Positions 1-12,244 of a DNA stretch of 64,000 bases are shown here, one piece after another. Each line of letters opens with the position of its first letter. Position 1 is the first letter of the stretch. The position numbers were made by a program, and so were the translations under genes. The DNA is taken from the NCBI GenBank assembly GCA_945643635.1, contig CALZFC010000017.1:5936501-6000500 (forward strand). Reading direction: 5' to 3'. Origin of the DNA: Allodiplogaster sudhausi (Eukaryota > Nematoda > Chromadorea > Rhabditida > Diplogasteridae). The notes under the pieces are model-generated. The model searched no databases. It was not told the DNA's origin and saw nothing but the letters and a program-made list of their open reading frames with translations.

Positions 1-24
1 CGGGTTCAATTCCCGGCCCGGGAG
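1..24 (+). tRNA. tRNA-Asp (GTC), 3' end only, cut by window edge
   Basis: T arm and 3' acceptor strand of a consensus copy; the rest lies before the window. Confidence 0.85.
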
Positions 25-310
25 AACTTTTTGGTTTTCACCAGTAAATTCAGAACTGAATGCCTTTCTTTTAAATTCAACTTCAGAATTATCTGTCACA
101 TGAGAGATATTTTAAATGTATCTCCCTTTCGCCAGATTCATTATTACGAGGATTTTTTTTACAGCTAGTGATGATGGGGGTGGACATGGCCCTGAAGAGT
201 TGGAATGTATCCATCTACATATGTACACATGACAGCGCATAAATCCGCGCCTAGAGAAGCCGTGGTTTGATCACTCTCATGTAAAATACAACGATGACAG
301 TGAGAACGTG

Positions 311-382
311 TCCCGGGTAGTATAGTGGTTAGTATCCGCGTCTGTCACATGCGAGACCCGGGTTCAATTCCCGGCCCGGGAG
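311..382 (+). tRNA. tRNA-Asp (GTC), reference copy
   Basis: Folds as a standard cloverleaf: 7-bp acceptor TCCCGGG/CCCGGGA, D arm with G10-U25 type pair, anticodon stem CGCGT/ATGCG, loop CTGTCAC with anticodon GTC, T stem CCGGG/CCCGG, discriminator G. The known Asp identity bases (G34, U35, C36, C38, G73) are all present. 'Consensus' below means identical to this copy. Next start +354 bp. Confidence 0.97.
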
Positions 383-664
383 AACTTTTTGGTTTTCACC
401 AGTAAATTCAGAACTGAATGCCTTTCTTTTAAATTCAACTTCAGAATTATCTGTCACATGAGAGATATTTTAAATGTATCTCCCTTTCGCCAGATTCATT
501 ATTACGAGGATTTTTTTTACAGCTAGTGATGATGGGGGTGGACATGGCCCTGAAGAGTTGGAATGTATCCATGTATGTACACATGACAGCGCATAAATCC
601 GCGCCTAGAGAAGCCGTGGTTTGATCACTCTCATGTAAAATACAACGATGACAGTGAGAACGTG

Positions 665-736
665 TCCCGGGTAGTATAGTGGTTAGTATCCGCGTCTGTC
701 ACATGCGAGACCCGGGTTCAATTCCCGGCCCGGGAG
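665..736 (+). tRNA. tRNA-Asp (GTC)
   Basis: Consensus; next start +354 bp. Confidence 0.96.
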
Positions 737-1018
737 AACTTTTTGGTTTTCACCAGTAAATTCAGAACTGAATGCCTTTCTTTTAAATTCAACTTCAGAA
801 TTATCTGTCACATGAGAGATATTTTAAATGTATCTCCCTTTCGCCAGATTCATTATTACGAGGATTTTTTTTACAGCTAGTGATGATGGGGGTGGACATG
901 GCCCTGAAGAGTTGGAATGTATCCATGTATGTACACATGACAGCGCATAAATCCGCGCCTAGAGAAGCCGTGGTTTGATCACTCTCATGTAAAATACAAC
1001 GATGACAGTGAGAACGTG

Positions 1019-1090
1019 TCCCGGGTAGTATAGTGGTTAGTATCCGCGTCTGTCACATGCGAGACCCGGGTTCAATTCCCGGCCCGGGAG
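1019..1090 (+). tRNA. tRNA-Asp (GTC)
   Basis: Consensus; long-class spacer follows (+358 bp). Confidence 0.96.
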
Positions 1091-1376
1091 AACTTTTTGG
1101 TTTTCACCAGTAAATTCAGAACTGAATGCCTTTCTTTTAAATTCAACTTCAGAATTATCTGTCACATGAGAGATATTTTAAATGTATCTCCCTTTCGCCA
1201 GATTCATTATTACGAGGATTTTTTTTACAGCTAGTGATGATGGGGGTGGACATGGCCCTGAAGAGTTGGAATGTATCCATCTACATATGTACACATGACA
1301 GCGCATAAATCCGCGCCTAGAGAAGCCGTGGTTTGATCACTCTCATGTAAAATACAACGATGACAGTGAGAACGTG

Positions 1377-1448
1377 TCCCGGGTAGTATAGTGGTTAGTA
1401 TCCGCGTCTGTCACATGCGAGACCCGGGTTCAATTCCCGGCCCGGGAG
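1377..1448 (+). tRNA. tRNA-Asp (GTC)
   Basis: Consensus; next start +354 bp. Confidence 0.96.
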
Positions 1449-1730
1449 AACTTTTTGGTTTTCACCAGTAAATTCAGAACTGAATGCCTTTCTTTTAAAT
1501 TCAACTTCAGAATTATCTGTCACATGAGAGATATTTTAAATGTATCTCCCTTTCGCCAGATTCATTATTACGAGGATTTTTTTTACAGCTAGTGATGATG
1601 GGGGTGGACATGGCCCTGAAGAGTTGGAATGTATCCATGTATGTACACATGACAGCGCATAAATCCGCGCCTAGAGAAGCCGTGGTTTGATCACTCTCAT
1701 GTAAAATACAACGATGACAGTGAGAACGTG

Positions 1731-1802
1731 TCCCGGGTAGTATAGTGGTTAGTATCCGCGTCTGTCACATGCGAGACCCGGGTTCAATTCCCGGCCCGGG
1801 AG
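1731..1802 (+). tRNA. tRNA-Asp (GTC)
   Basis: Consensus; next start +355 bp. Confidence 0.96.
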
Positions 1803-2085
1803 AACTTTTTGGTTTTCACCAGTAAATTCAGAACTGAATGCCTTTCTTTTAAATTCAACTTCAGAATTATCTGTCACATGAGAGATATTTTAAATGTATC
1901 TCCCTTTCGCCAGATTCATTATTACGAGGATTTTTTTTTACAGCTAGTGATGATGGGGGTGGACATGGCCCTGAAGAGTTGGAATGTATCCATGTATGTA
2001 CACATGACAGCGCATAAATCCGCGCCTAGAGAAGCCGTGGTTTGATCACTCTCATGTAAAATACAACGATGACAGTGAGAACGTG

Positions 2086-2157
2086 TCCCGGGTAGTATAG
2101 TGGTTAGTATCCGCGTCTGTCACATGCGAGACCCGGGTTCAATTCCCGGCCCGGGAG
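2086..2157 (+). tRNA. tRNA-Asp (GTC)
   Basis: Consensus; long-class spacer follows (+358 bp). Confidence 0.96.
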
Positions 2158-2443
2158 AACTTTTTGGTTTTCACCAGTAAATTCAGAACTGAATGCCTTT
2201 CTTTTAAATTCAACTTCAGAATTATCTGTCACATGAGAGATATTTTAAATGTATCTCCCTTTCGCCAGATTCATTATTACGAGGATTTTTTTTACAGCTA
2301 GTGATGATGGGGGTGGACATGGCCCTGAAGAGTTGGAATGTATCCATCTACATATGTACACATGACAGCGCATAAATCCGCGCCTAGAGAAGCCGTGGTT
2401 TGATCACTCTCATGTAAAATACAACGATGACAGTGAGAACGTG

Positions 2444-2515
2444 TCCCGGGTAGTATAGTGGTTAGTATCCGCGTCTGTCACATGCGAGACCCGGGTTCAA
2501 TTCCCGGCCCGGGAG
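2444..2515 (+). tRNA. tRNA-Asp (GTC)
   Basis: Consensus; next start +354 bp. Confidence 0.96.
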
Positions 2516-2797
2516 AACTTTTTGGTTTTCACCAGTAAATTCAGAACTGAATGCCTTTCTTTTAAATTCAACTTCAGAATTATCTGTCACATGAGAGATA
2601 TTTTAAATGTATCTCCCTTTCGCCAGATTCATTATTCCGAGGATTTTTTTTACAGCTAGTGATGATGGGGGTGGACATGGCCCCGAAGAGTTGGAATGTA
2701 TCCATGTATGTACACATGACAGCGCATAAATCCGCGCCTAGAGAAGCCGTGGTTTGATCACTCTCATGTAAAATACAACGATGACAGTGAGAACGTG

Positions 2798-2869
2798 TCC
2801 CGGGTAGTATAGTGGTTAGTATCCGCGTCTGTCACATGCGAGACCCGGGTTCAATTCCCGGCCCGGGAG
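2798..2869 (+). tRNA. tRNA-Asp (GTC)
   Basis: Consensus; next start +354 bp. Confidence 0.96.
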
Positions 2870-3151
2870 AACTTTTTGGTTTTCACCAGTAAATTCAGAA
2901 CTGAATGCCTTTCTTTTAAATTCAACTTCAGAATTATCTGTCACATGAGAGATATTTTAAATGTATCTCCCTTTCGCCAGATTCATTATTACGAGGATTT
3001 TTTTTACAGCTAGTGATGATGGGGGTGGACATGGCCCTGAAGAGTTGGAATGTATCCATGTATGTACACATGACAGCGCATAAATCCGCGCCTAGAGAAG
3101 CCGTGGTTTGATCACTCTCATGTAAAATACAACGATGACAGTGAGAACGTG

Positions 3152-3223
3152 TCCCGGGTAGTATAGTGGTTAGTATCCGCGTCTGTCACATGCGAGACCC
3201 GGGTTCAATTCCCGGCCCGGGAG
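3152..3223 (+). tRNA. tRNA-Asp (GTC)
   Basis: Consensus; next start +352 bp. Confidence 0.96.
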
Positions 3224-3503
3224 AACTTTTTGGTTTTCACCAGTAAATTCAGAACTGAATGCCTTTCTTTTAAATTCAACTTCAGAATTATCTGTCACAT
3301 GAGAGATATTTTAAATGTATCTCCCTTTCGCCAGATTCATTATTCCGAGGATTTTTTTTACAGCTAGTGATGATGGGGGTGGACATGGCCCCGAAGAGTT
3401 GGAATGTATCCATGTATGTACATGACAGCGCATAAATCCGCGCCTAGAGAAGCCGTGGTTTGATCACGCTCATGTAAAATACAACGATGACAGTGAGAAC
3501 GTG

Positions 3504-3575
3504 TCCCGGGTAGTATAGTGGTTAGTATCCGCGTCTGTCACATGCGAGACCCGGGTTCAATTCCCGGCCCGGGAG
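3504..3575 (+). tRNA. tRNA-Asp (GTC)
   Basis: Consensus; long-class spacer follows (+358 bp). Confidence 0.96.
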
Positions 3576-3861
3576 AACTTTTTGGTTTTCACCAGTAAAT
3601 TCAGAACTGAATGCCTTTCTTTTAAATTCAACTTCAGAATTATCTGTCACATGAGAGATATTTTAAATGTATCTCCCTTTCGCCAGATTCATTATTACGA
3701 GGATTTTTTTTACAGCTAGTGATGATGGGGGTGGACATGGCCCTGAAGAGTTGGAATGTATCCATCTACATATGTACACATGACAGCGCATAAATCCGCG
3801 CCTAGAGAAGCCGTGGTTTGATCACTCTCATGTAAAATACAACGATGACAGTGAGAACGTG

Positions 3862-3933
3862 TCCCGGGTAGTATAGTGGTTAGTATCCGCGTCTGTCACA
3901 TGCGAGACCCGGGTTCAATTCCCGGCCCGGGAG
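3862..3933 (+). tRNA. tRNA-Asp (GTC)
   Basis: Consensus; next start +353 bp. Confidence 0.96.
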
Positions 3934-4214
3934 AACTTTTTGGTTTTCACCAGTAAATTCAGAACTGAATGCCTTTCTTTTAAATTCAACTTCAGAATTA
4001 TCTGTCACATGAGAGATATTTTAAATGTATCTCCCTTTCGCCAGATTCATTATTCCGAGGATTTTTTTACAGCTAGTGATGATGGGGGTGGACATGGCCC
4101 CGAAGAGTTGGAATGTATCCATGTATGTACACATGACAGCGCATAAATCCGCGCCTAGAGAAGCCGTGGTTTGATCACTCTCATGTAAAATACAACGATG
4201 ACAGTGAGAACGTG

Positions 4215-4286
4215 TCCCGGGTAGTATAGTGGTTAGTATCCGCGTCTGTCACATGCGAGACCCGGGTTCAATTCCCGGCCCGGGAG
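4215..4286 (+). tRNA. tRNA-Asp (GTC)
   Basis: Consensus; next start +354 bp. Confidence 0.96.
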
Positions 4287-4568
4287 AACTTTTTGGTTTT
4301 CACCAGTAAATTCAGAACTGAATGCCTTTCTTTTAAATTCAACTTCAGAATTATCTGTCACATGAGAGATATTTTAAATGTATCTCCCTTTCGCCAGATT
4401 CATTATTCCGAGGATTTTTTTTACAGCTAGTGATGATGGGGATGGACATGGCCCCGAAGAGTTGGAATGTATCCATGTATGTACACATGACAGCGCATAA
4501 ATCCGCGCCTAGAGAAGCCGTGGTTTGATCACTCTCATGTAAAATACAACGATGACAGTGAGAACGTG

Positions 4569-4640
4569 TCCCGGGTAGTATAGTGGTTAGTATCCGCGTC
4601 TGTCACATGCGAGACCCGGGTTCAATTCCCGGCCCGGGAG
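4569..4640 (+). tRNA. tRNA-Asp (GTC)
   Basis: Consensus; long-class spacer follows (+358 bp). Confidence 0.96.
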
Positions 4641-4926
4641 AACTTTTTGGTTTTCACCAGTAAATTCAGAACTGAATGCCTTTCTTTTAAATTCAACTTC
4701 AGAATTATCTGTCACATGAGAGATATTTTAAATGTATCTCCCTTTCGCCAGATTCATTATTACGAGGATTTTTTTTACAGCTAGTGATGATGGGGGTGGA
4801 CATGGCCCTGAAGAGTTGGAATGTATCCATCTACATATGTACACATGACAGCGCATAAATCCGCGCCTAGAGAAGCCGTGGTTTGATCACTCTCATGTAA
4901 AATACAACGATGACAGTGAGAACGTG

Positions 4927-4998
4927 TCCCGGGTAGTATAGTGGTTAGTATCCGCGTCTGTCACATGCGAGACCCGGGTTCAATTCCCGGCCCGGGAG
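4927..4998 (+). tRNA. tRNA-Asp (GTC)
   Basis: Consensus; next start +354 bp. Confidence 0.96.
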
Positions 4999-5280
4999 AA
5001 CTTTTTGGTTTTCACCAGTAAATTCAGAACTGAATGCCTTTCTTTTAAATTCAACTTCAGAATTATCTGTCACATGAGAGATATTTTAAATGTATCTCCC
5101 TTTCGCCAGATTCATTATTACGAGGATTTTTTTTACAGCTAGTGATGATGGGGGTGGACATGGCCCTGAAGAGTTGGAATGTATCCATGTGTGTACACAT
5201 GACAGCGCATAAATCCGCGCCTAGAGAAGCCGTGGTTTGATCACTCTCATGTAAAATACAACGATGACAGTGAGAACGTG

Positions 5281-5352
5281 TCCCGGGTAGTATAGTGGTT
5301 AGTATCCGCGTCTGTCACATGCGAGACCCGGGTTCAATTCCCGGCCCGGGAG
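5281..5352 (+). tRNA. tRNA-Asp (GTC)
   Basis: Consensus; next start +352 bp. Confidence 0.96.
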
Positions 5353-5632
5353 AACTTTTTGGTTTTCACCAGTAAATTCAGAACTGAATGCCTTTCTTTT
5401 AAATTCAACTTCAGAATTATCTGTCACATGAGAGATATTTTAAATGTATCTCCCTTTCGCCAGATTCATTATTCCGAGGATTTTTTTTACAGCTAGTGAT
5501 GATGGGGATGGACATGGCCCCGAAGAGTTGGAATGTATCCATGTATGTACATGACAGCGCATAAATCCGCGCCTAGAGAAGCCGTGGTTTGATCACGCTC
5601 ATGTAAAATACAACGATGACAGAGAGAACGTG

Positions 5633-5704
5633 TCCCGGGTAGTATAGTGGTTAGTATCCGCGTCTGTCACATGCGAGACCCGGGTTCAATTCCCGGCCCG
5701 GGAG
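5633..5704 (+). tRNA. tRNA-Asp (GTC)
   Basis: Consensus; 5' flank variant ACAGAGAGAACG; next start +353 bp. Confidence 0.96.
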
Positions 5705-5985
5705 AACTTTTTGGTTTTCACCAGTAAATTCAGAACTGAATGCCTTTCTTTTAAATTCAACTTCAGAATTATCTGTCACATGAGAGATATTTTAAATGTA
5801 TCTCCCTTTCGCCAGATTCATTATTCCGAGGATTTTTTTACAGCTAGTGATGATGGGGGTGGACATGGCCCCGAAGAGTTGGAATGTATCCATGTATGTA
5901 CACATGACAGCGCATAAATCCGCGCCTAGAGAAGCCGTGGTTTGATCACGCTCATGTAAAATACAACGATGACAGAGAGAACGTG

Positions 5986-6057
5986 TCCCGGGTAGTATAG
6001 TGGTTAGTATCCGCGTCTGTCACATGCGAGACCCGGGTTCAATTCCCGGCCCGGGAG
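5986..6057 (+). tRNA. tRNA-Asp (GTC)
   Basis: Consensus; same 5' flank variant as the preceding copy; long-class spacer follows (+358 bp). Confidence 0.96.
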
Positions 6058-6343
6058 AACTTTTTGGTTTTCACCAGTAAATTCAGAACTGAATGCCTTT
6101 CTTTTAAATTCAACTTCAGAATTATCTGTCACATGAGAGATATTTTAAATGTATCTCCCTTTCGCCAGATTCATTATTACGAGGATTTTTTTTACAGCTA
6201 GTGATGATGGGGGTGGACATGGCCCTGAAGAGTTGGAATGTATCCATCTACATATGTACACATGACAGCGCATAAATCCGCGCCTAGAGAAGCCGTGGTT
6301 TGATCACTCTCATGTAAAATACAACGATGACAGTGAGAACGTG

Positions 6344-6415
6344 TCCCGGGTAGTATAGTGGTTAGTATCCGCGTCTGTCACATGCGAGACCCGGGTTCAA
6401 TTCCCGGCCCGGGAG
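6344..6415 (+). tRNA. tRNA-Asp (GTC)
   Basis: Consensus; next start +353 bp. Confidence 0.96.
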
Positions 6416-6696
6416 AACTTTTTGGTTTTCACCAGTAAATTCAGAACTGAATGCCTTTCTTTTAAATTCAACTTCAGAATTATCTGTCACATGAGAGATA
6501 TTTTAAATGTATCTCCCTTTCGCCAGATTCATTATTCCGAGGATTTTTTTACAGCTAGTGATGATGGGGGTGGACATGGCCCCGAAGAGTTGGAATGTAT
6601 CCATGTGTGTACACATGACAGCGCATAAATCCGCGCCTAGAGAAGCCGTGGTTTGATCACTCTCATGTAAAATACAACGATGACAGTGAGAACGTG

Positions 6697-6768
6697 TCCC
6701 GGGTAGTATAGTGGTTAGTATCCGCGTCTGTCACATGCGAGACCCGGGTTCAATTCCCGGCCCGGGAG
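6697..6768 (+). tRNA. tRNA-Asp (GTC)
   Basis: Consensus; next start +353 bp. Confidence 0.96.
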
Positions 6769-7049
6769 AACTTTTTGGTTTTCACCAGTAAATTCAGAAC
6801 TGAATGCCTTTCTTTTAAATTCAACTTCAGAATTATCTGTCACATGAGAGATATTTTAAATGTATCTCCCTTTCGCCAGATTCATTATTCCGAGGATTTT
6901 TTTACAGCTAGTGATGATGGGGGTGGACATGGCCCCGAAGAGTTGGAATGTATCCATGTATGTACACATGACAGCGCATAAATCCGCGCCTAGAGAAGCC
7001 GTGGTTTGATCACTCTCATGTAAAATACAACGATGACAGTGAGAACGTG

Positions 7050-7121
7050 TCCCGGGTAGTATAGTGGTTAGTATCCGCGTCTGTCACATGCGAGACCCGG
7101 GTTCAATTCCCGGCCCGGGAG
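7050..7121 (+). tRNA. tRNA-Asp (GTC)
   Basis: Consensus; next start +353 bp. Confidence 0.96.
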
Positions 7122-7402
7122 AACTTTTTGGTTTTCACCAGTAATTTCAGAACTGAATGCCTTTCTTTTAAATTCAACTTCAGAATTATCTGTCACATGA
7201 GAGATATTTTAAATGTATCTCCCTTTCGCCAGATTCATTATTCCGAGGATTTTTTTACATCTAGTGATGATGGGGATGGACATGGCCCCGAAGAGTTGGA
7301 ATGTATCCATGTATGTACACATGACAGCGCATAAATCCGCGCCTAGAGAAGCCGTGGTTTGATCACTCTCATGTAAAATACAACGATGACAGTGAGAACG
7401 TG

Positions 7403-7474
7403 TCCCGGGTAGTATAGTGGTTAGTATCCGCGTCTGTCACATGCGAGACCCGGGTTCAATTCCCGGCCCGGGAG
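7403..7474 (+). tRNA. tRNA-Asp (GTC)
   Basis: Consensus; next start +353 bp. Confidence 0.96.
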
Positions 7475-7755
7475 AACTTTTTGGTTTTCACCAGTAAATT
7501 CAGAACTGAATGCCTTTCTTTTAAATTCAACTTCAGAATTATCTGTCACATGAGAGATATTTTAAATGTATCTCCCTTTCGCCAGATTCATTATTCCGAG
7601 GATTTTTTTACAGCTAGTGATGATGGGGGTGGACATGGCCCCGAAGAGTTGGAATGTATCCATGTGTGTACACATGACAGCGCATAAATCCGCGCCTAGA
7701 GAAGCCGTGGTTTGATCACTCTCATGTAAAATACAACGATGACAGTGAGAACGTG

Positions 7756-7827
7756 TCCCGGGTAGTATAGTGGTTAGTATCCGCGTCTGTCACATGCGAG
7801 ACCCGGGTTCAATTCCCGGCCCGGGAG
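7756..7827 (+). tRNA. tRNA-Asp (GTC)
   Basis: Consensus; next start +354 bp. Confidence 0.96.
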
Positions 7828-8109
7828 AACTTTTTGGTTTTCACCAGTAAATTCAGAACTGAATGCCTTTCTTTTAAATTCAACTTCAGAATTATCTGTC
7901 ACATGAGAGATATTTTAAATGTATCTCCCTTTCGCCAGATTCATTATTCCGAGGATTTTTTTTACAGCTAGTGATGATGGGGATGGACATGGCCCCGAAG
8001 AGTTGGAATGTATCCATGTATGTACACATGACAGCGCATAAATCCGCGCCTAGAGAAGCCGTGGTTTGATCACTCTCATGTAAAATACAACGATGACAGT
8101 GAGAACGTG

Positions 8110-8181
8110 TCCCGGGTAGTATAGTGGTTAGTATCCGCGTCTGTCACATGCGAGACCCGGGTTCAATTCCCGGCCCGGGAG
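8110..8181 (+). tRNA. tRNA-Asp (GTC)
   Basis: Consensus; next start +353 bp. Confidence 0.96.
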
Positions 8182-8462
8182 AACTTTTTGGTTTTCACCA
8201 GTAAATTCAGAACTGAATGCCTTTCTTTTAAATTCAACTTCAGAATTATCTGTCACATGAGAGATATTTTACATGTATCTCCCTTTCGCCAGATTCATTA
8301 TTCCGAGGATTTTTTTACAGCTAGTGATGATGGGGGTGGACATGGCCCCGAAGAGTTGGAATGTATCCATGTATGTACACATGACAGCGCATAAATCCGC
8401 GCCTAGAGAAGCCGTGGTTTGATCACTCTCATGTAAAATACAACGATGACAGTGAGAACGTG

Positions 8463-8534
8463 TCCCGGGTAGTATAGTGGTTAGTATCCGCGTCTGTCAC
8501 ATGCGAGACCCGGGTTCAATTCCCGGCCCGGGAG
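8463..8534 (+). tRNA. tRNA-Asp (GTC)
   Basis: Consensus; next start +353 bp. Confidence 0.96.
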
Positions 8535-8815
8535 AACTTTTTGGTTTTCACCAGTAAATTCAGAACTGAATGCCTTTCTTTTAAATTCAACTTCAGAATT
8601 ATCTGTCACATGAGAGATATTTTAAATGTATCTCCCTTTCGCCAGATTCATTATTCCGAGGATTTTTTTACAGCTAGTGATGATGGGGGTGGACATGGCC
8701 CCGAAGAGTTGGAATGTATCCATGTGTGTACACATGACAGCGCATAAATCCGCGCCTAGAGAAGCCGTGGTTTGATCACTCTCATGTAAAATACAACGAT
8801 GACAGTGAGAACGTG

Positions 8816-8886
8816 TCCCGGTAGTATAGTGGTTAGTATCCGCGTCTGTCACATGCGAGACCCGGGTTCAATTCCCGGCCCGGGAG
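8816..8886 (+). tRNA. tRNA-Asp (GTC), 71 nt, acceptor deletion
   Basis: One G is missing from the 5' acceptor strand (TCCCGG then TAG), so the seventh acceptor pair is lost. Only defective complete-length copy in the rightward block. Confidence 0.75.
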
Positions 8887-9165
8887 AACTTTTTGGTTTT
8901 CACCAGTAAATTCAGAACTGAATGCCTTTCTTTTAAATTCAACTTCAGAATTATCTGTCACATGAGAGATATTTTAAATGTATCTCCCTTTCGCCAGATT
9001 CCTTATTCCGAGGATTTTTTTACATCTAGTGATGATGGGGATGGACATGGCCCCGAAGAGTTGGAATGTATCCATGTATGTACATGACAGCGCATAAATC
9101 CGCGCCTAGAGAAGCCGTGGTTTGATCACGCTCATGTAAAATACAACGATGACAGAGAGAACGTG

Positions 9166-9237
9166 TCCCGGGTAGTATAGTGGTTAGTATCCGCGTCTGT
9201 CACATGCGAGACCCGGGTTCAATTCCCGGCCCGGGAG
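9166..9237 (+). tRNA. tRNA-Asp (GTC), last rightward copy
   Basis: Consensus; its downstream spacer runs into the inversion junction. Confidence 0.95.
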
Positions 9238-9441
9238 AACTTTTTGGTTTTCACCAGTAAATTCAGAACTGAATGCCTTTCTTTTAAATTCAACTTCAGA
9301 ATTATCTGTCACATAAGAGATATTTTAAATGTATCTCCCTTTCGCCAGATTCATTATTACGAGGATTTTTTTACAGCTAGTGATGATGGGGGTGGACATG
9401 GCCCTGAAGAGTTGGAATGTTTCCATCTACATATATACATA

Positions 9442-9469
9442 CGGATACTAACCACTATACTACCCGGGA
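9442..9469 (-). pseudogene. tRNA-Asp 5' half at inversion junction
   Basis: Only the first 28 bases (5' acceptor strand, D arm and the base after it) remain; the anticodon and everything 3' of it were lost at the junction between the two array orientations. Confidence 0.85.
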
Positions 9470-9751
9470 CACGTTCTCTCTGTCATCGTTGTATTTTACA
9501 TGAGCGTGATCAAACCACGGCTTCTCTAGGCGCGGATTTATGCGCTGTCATGTGTACATACATGGATACATTCCAACTCTTCGGGGCCATGTCCATCCCC
9601 ATCATCACTAGATGTAAAAAAAATCCTCGGAATAAGGAATCTGGCGAAAGGGAGATACATTTAAAATATCTCTCATGTGACAGATAATTCTGAAGTTGAA
9701 TTTAAAAGAAAGGCATTCAGTTCTGAATTTACTGGTGAAAACCAAAAAGTT

Positions 9752-9823
9752 CTCCCGGGCCGGGAATTGAACCCGGGTCTCGCATGTGACAGACGCGGAT
9801 ACTAACCACTATACTACCCGGGA
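9752..9823 (-). tRNA. tRNA-Asp (GTC)
   Basis: Consensus; first complete leftward copy; next start +359 bp. Confidence 0.96.
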
Positions 9824-10110
9824 CACGTTCTCACTGTCATTGTTGTATTTTACATGAGAGTGATCAAACCACGGCTTCTCTAGGCGCGGATTTATGCGCT
9901 GTCATGTGTACATATGTAGATGGATACATTCCAACTCTTCAGGGCCATGTCCACCACCCCATCATCACTAGCTGTAAAAAAATCCTCGGAATAATGAATC
10001 TGGCGAAAGGGAGATACATGTAAAATATCTCTCATGTGACAGATAATTCTGAAGTTGAATTTAAAAGAAAGGCATTCAGTTCTGAATTTACTGGTGAAAA
10101 CCAAAAAGTT

Positions 10111-10182
10111 CTCCCGGGACGGGAATTGAACCCGGGTCTCGCATGTGACAGACGCGGATACTAACCACTATACTACCCGGAA
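10111..10182 (-). tRNA. tRNA-Asp (GTC), variant
   Basis: Second base C to T (wobble with G) and the outermost T-stem pair broken (CCCGG to CCCGT). Confidence 0.85.
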
Positions 10183-10468
10183 ACGTTCTCACTGTCATCG
10201 TTGTATTTTACATGAGAGTGATCAAACCACGGCTTCTCTAGGCGCGGATTTATGCGCTGTCATGTGTACATATGTAGATGGATACATTCCAACTCTTCAG
10301 GGCCATGTCCACCACCCATCATCACTAGCTGTAAAAAAAATCCTCGTAATAATGAATCTGGCGAAAGGGAGATACATTTAAAATATCTCTCATGTGACAG
10401 ATAATTCTGAAGTTGAATTTAAAAGAAAGGCATTCAGTTCTGAATTTACTGGTGAAAACCAAAAAGTT

Positions 10469-10540
10469 CTCCCGGGCCGGGAATTGAACCCGGGTCTCGC
10501 ATGTGACAGACGCGGATACTAACCACTATACTACCCGGGA
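10469..10540 (-). tRNA. tRNA-Asp (GTC)
   Basis: Consensus; next start +354 bp. Confidence 0.96.
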
Positions 10541-10822
10541 CACGTTCTCTACGTCATCGTTGTATTTTACATGAGAGTGATCAAACCACGGCTTCTCTAG
10601 GCGCGGATTTATGCGCTGTCATGTGTACATACATGGATACATTCCAACTCTTCGGGGCCATGTCCATCCCCATCATCACTAGATGTAAAAAAAATCCTCG
10701 GAATAATTAATCTGGCGAAAGGGAGATACATTTAAAATATCTCTCATGTAACAGATAATTCTGAAGTTGAATTTAAAAGAAAGGCATTCAGTTCTGAATA
10801 TACTGGTGAAAACCAAAAAGTT

Positions 10823-10894
10823 CTCCCGGGCCGGGAATTGAACCCGGGTCTCGCATGTGACAGACGCGGATACTAACCACTATACTACCCGGGA
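10823..10894 (-). tRNA. tRNA-Asp (GTC)
   Basis: Consensus; next start +351 bp. Confidence 0.96.
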
Positions 10895-11173
10895 CACGTT
10901 CTCACTGTCATCGTTGTATTTTACATGAGAGTGATCAAACCACGGCTTCTCTAGGCGCGGATTTATGCGCTGTCATGTGTACACATGGATACATTCCAAC
11001 TCTTCGGGGCCATGTCCACCCCCATCATCACTAGCTGTAAAAAAATCCTCGGAATAATGAATCTGGCGAAAGGGAGATACATGTAAAATATCTCTCATGT
11101 GACAGATAATTCTGAAGTTGAATTTAAAAGAAAGGCATTCAGTTCTGAATTTGCTGGTGAAAACCAAAAAGTT

Positions 11174-11245
11174 ATCCCGGGACGGGAATTGAACCCGGGT
11201 CTCGCATGTGACAGACGCGGATACTAACCACTATACTACCCGGAA
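11174..11245 (-). tRNA. tRNA-Asp (GTC), T73 sublineage
   Basis: Discriminator G to T, second base C to T, outermost T-stem pair broken. Loss of G73, an Asp identity base, suggests poor charging (inference). Confidence 0.8.
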
Positions 11246-11530
11246 AAGTTCTCACTGTCATCGTTGTATTTTACATGAGAGTGATCAAACCACGGCTTCT
11301 CTAGGCGCGGATTTATGCGCTGTCATGTGTACATATGTAGATGGATACATTCCAACTCTTCAGGGCCATGTCCACCCCCATCATCACTAGCTGTAAAAAA
11401 AATCCTCGTAATAATGAATCTGGCGAAAGGGAGATACATTTAAAATATCTCTCATGTGACAGATAATTCTGAAGTTGAATTTAAAAGAAAGGCATTCAGT
11501 TCTGAATTTACTGGTGAAAACCAAAAAGTT

Positions 11531-11602
11531 CTCCCGGGCCGGGAATTGAACCCGGGTCTCGCATGTGACAGACGCGGATACTAACCACTATACTACCCGG
11601 GA
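11531..11602 (-). tRNA. tRNA-Asp (GTC)
   Basis: Consensus; next start +355 bp. Confidence 0.96.
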
Positions 11603-11885
11603 CACGTTCTCTACTGTCATCGTTGTATTTTACATGAGCGTGATCAAACCACGGCTTCTCTAGGCGCGGATTTATGCGCTGTCATGTGTACATACATGGA
11701 TACATTCCAACTCTTCGGGGCCATGTCCATCCCCATCATCACTAGATGTAAAAAAAATCCTCGGAATAATGAATCTGGCGAAAGGGAGATACATTTAAAA
11801 TATCTCTCATGTAACAGATAATTCTGAAGTTGAATTTAAAAGAAAGGCATTCAGTTCTGAATATACTGGTGAAAACCAAAAAGTT

Positions 11886-11957
11886 CTCCCGGGCCGGGAA
11901 TTGAACCCGGGTCTCGCATGTGACAGACGCGGATACTAACCACTATACTACCCGGGA
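11886..11957 (-). tRNA. tRNA-Asp (GTC)
   Basis: Consensus; next start +359 bp. Confidence 0.96.
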
Positions 11958-12244
11958 CACGTTCTCACTGTCATCGTTGTATTTTACATGAGAGTGATCA
12001 AACCACGGCTTCTCTAGGCGCGGATTTATGCGCTGTCATGTGTACATATGTAGATGGATACATTCCAACTCTTCAGGGCCATGTCCACCCCCATCATCAC
12101 TAGCTGTAAAAAAAAATCCTCGTAATAATGAATCTGGCGAAAGGGAGATACATTTAAAATATCTCTCATGTGACAGATAATTCTGAAGTTGAATTTAAAA
12201 GAAAGGCATTCAGTTCTGAATTTACTGGTGAAAACCAAAAAGTT

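Larger units (their letters stand above)
1..9441 (+). repeat. tRNA-Asp tandem array, rightward block
   Basis: Head-to-tail units of 350-358 bp, nearly identical along their whole length. Each unit is a 72-bp tRNA-Asp gene plus a spacer of about 280 bp. Internal Pol III promoters are visible in every gene: A box TAGTATAGTGG and B box GGTTCAATTCC. Six bases after each gene end lies TTTTT, a Pol III terminator. Spacers fall into classes by a 4-bp length difference (CATCTACATATGTAC against CATGTATGTAC) and by T7 or T8 in a T-run. Short open frames that recur in every spacer are by-products of the repeat. The block starts before the window, because the window opens inside a tRNA. Confidence 0.97.
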
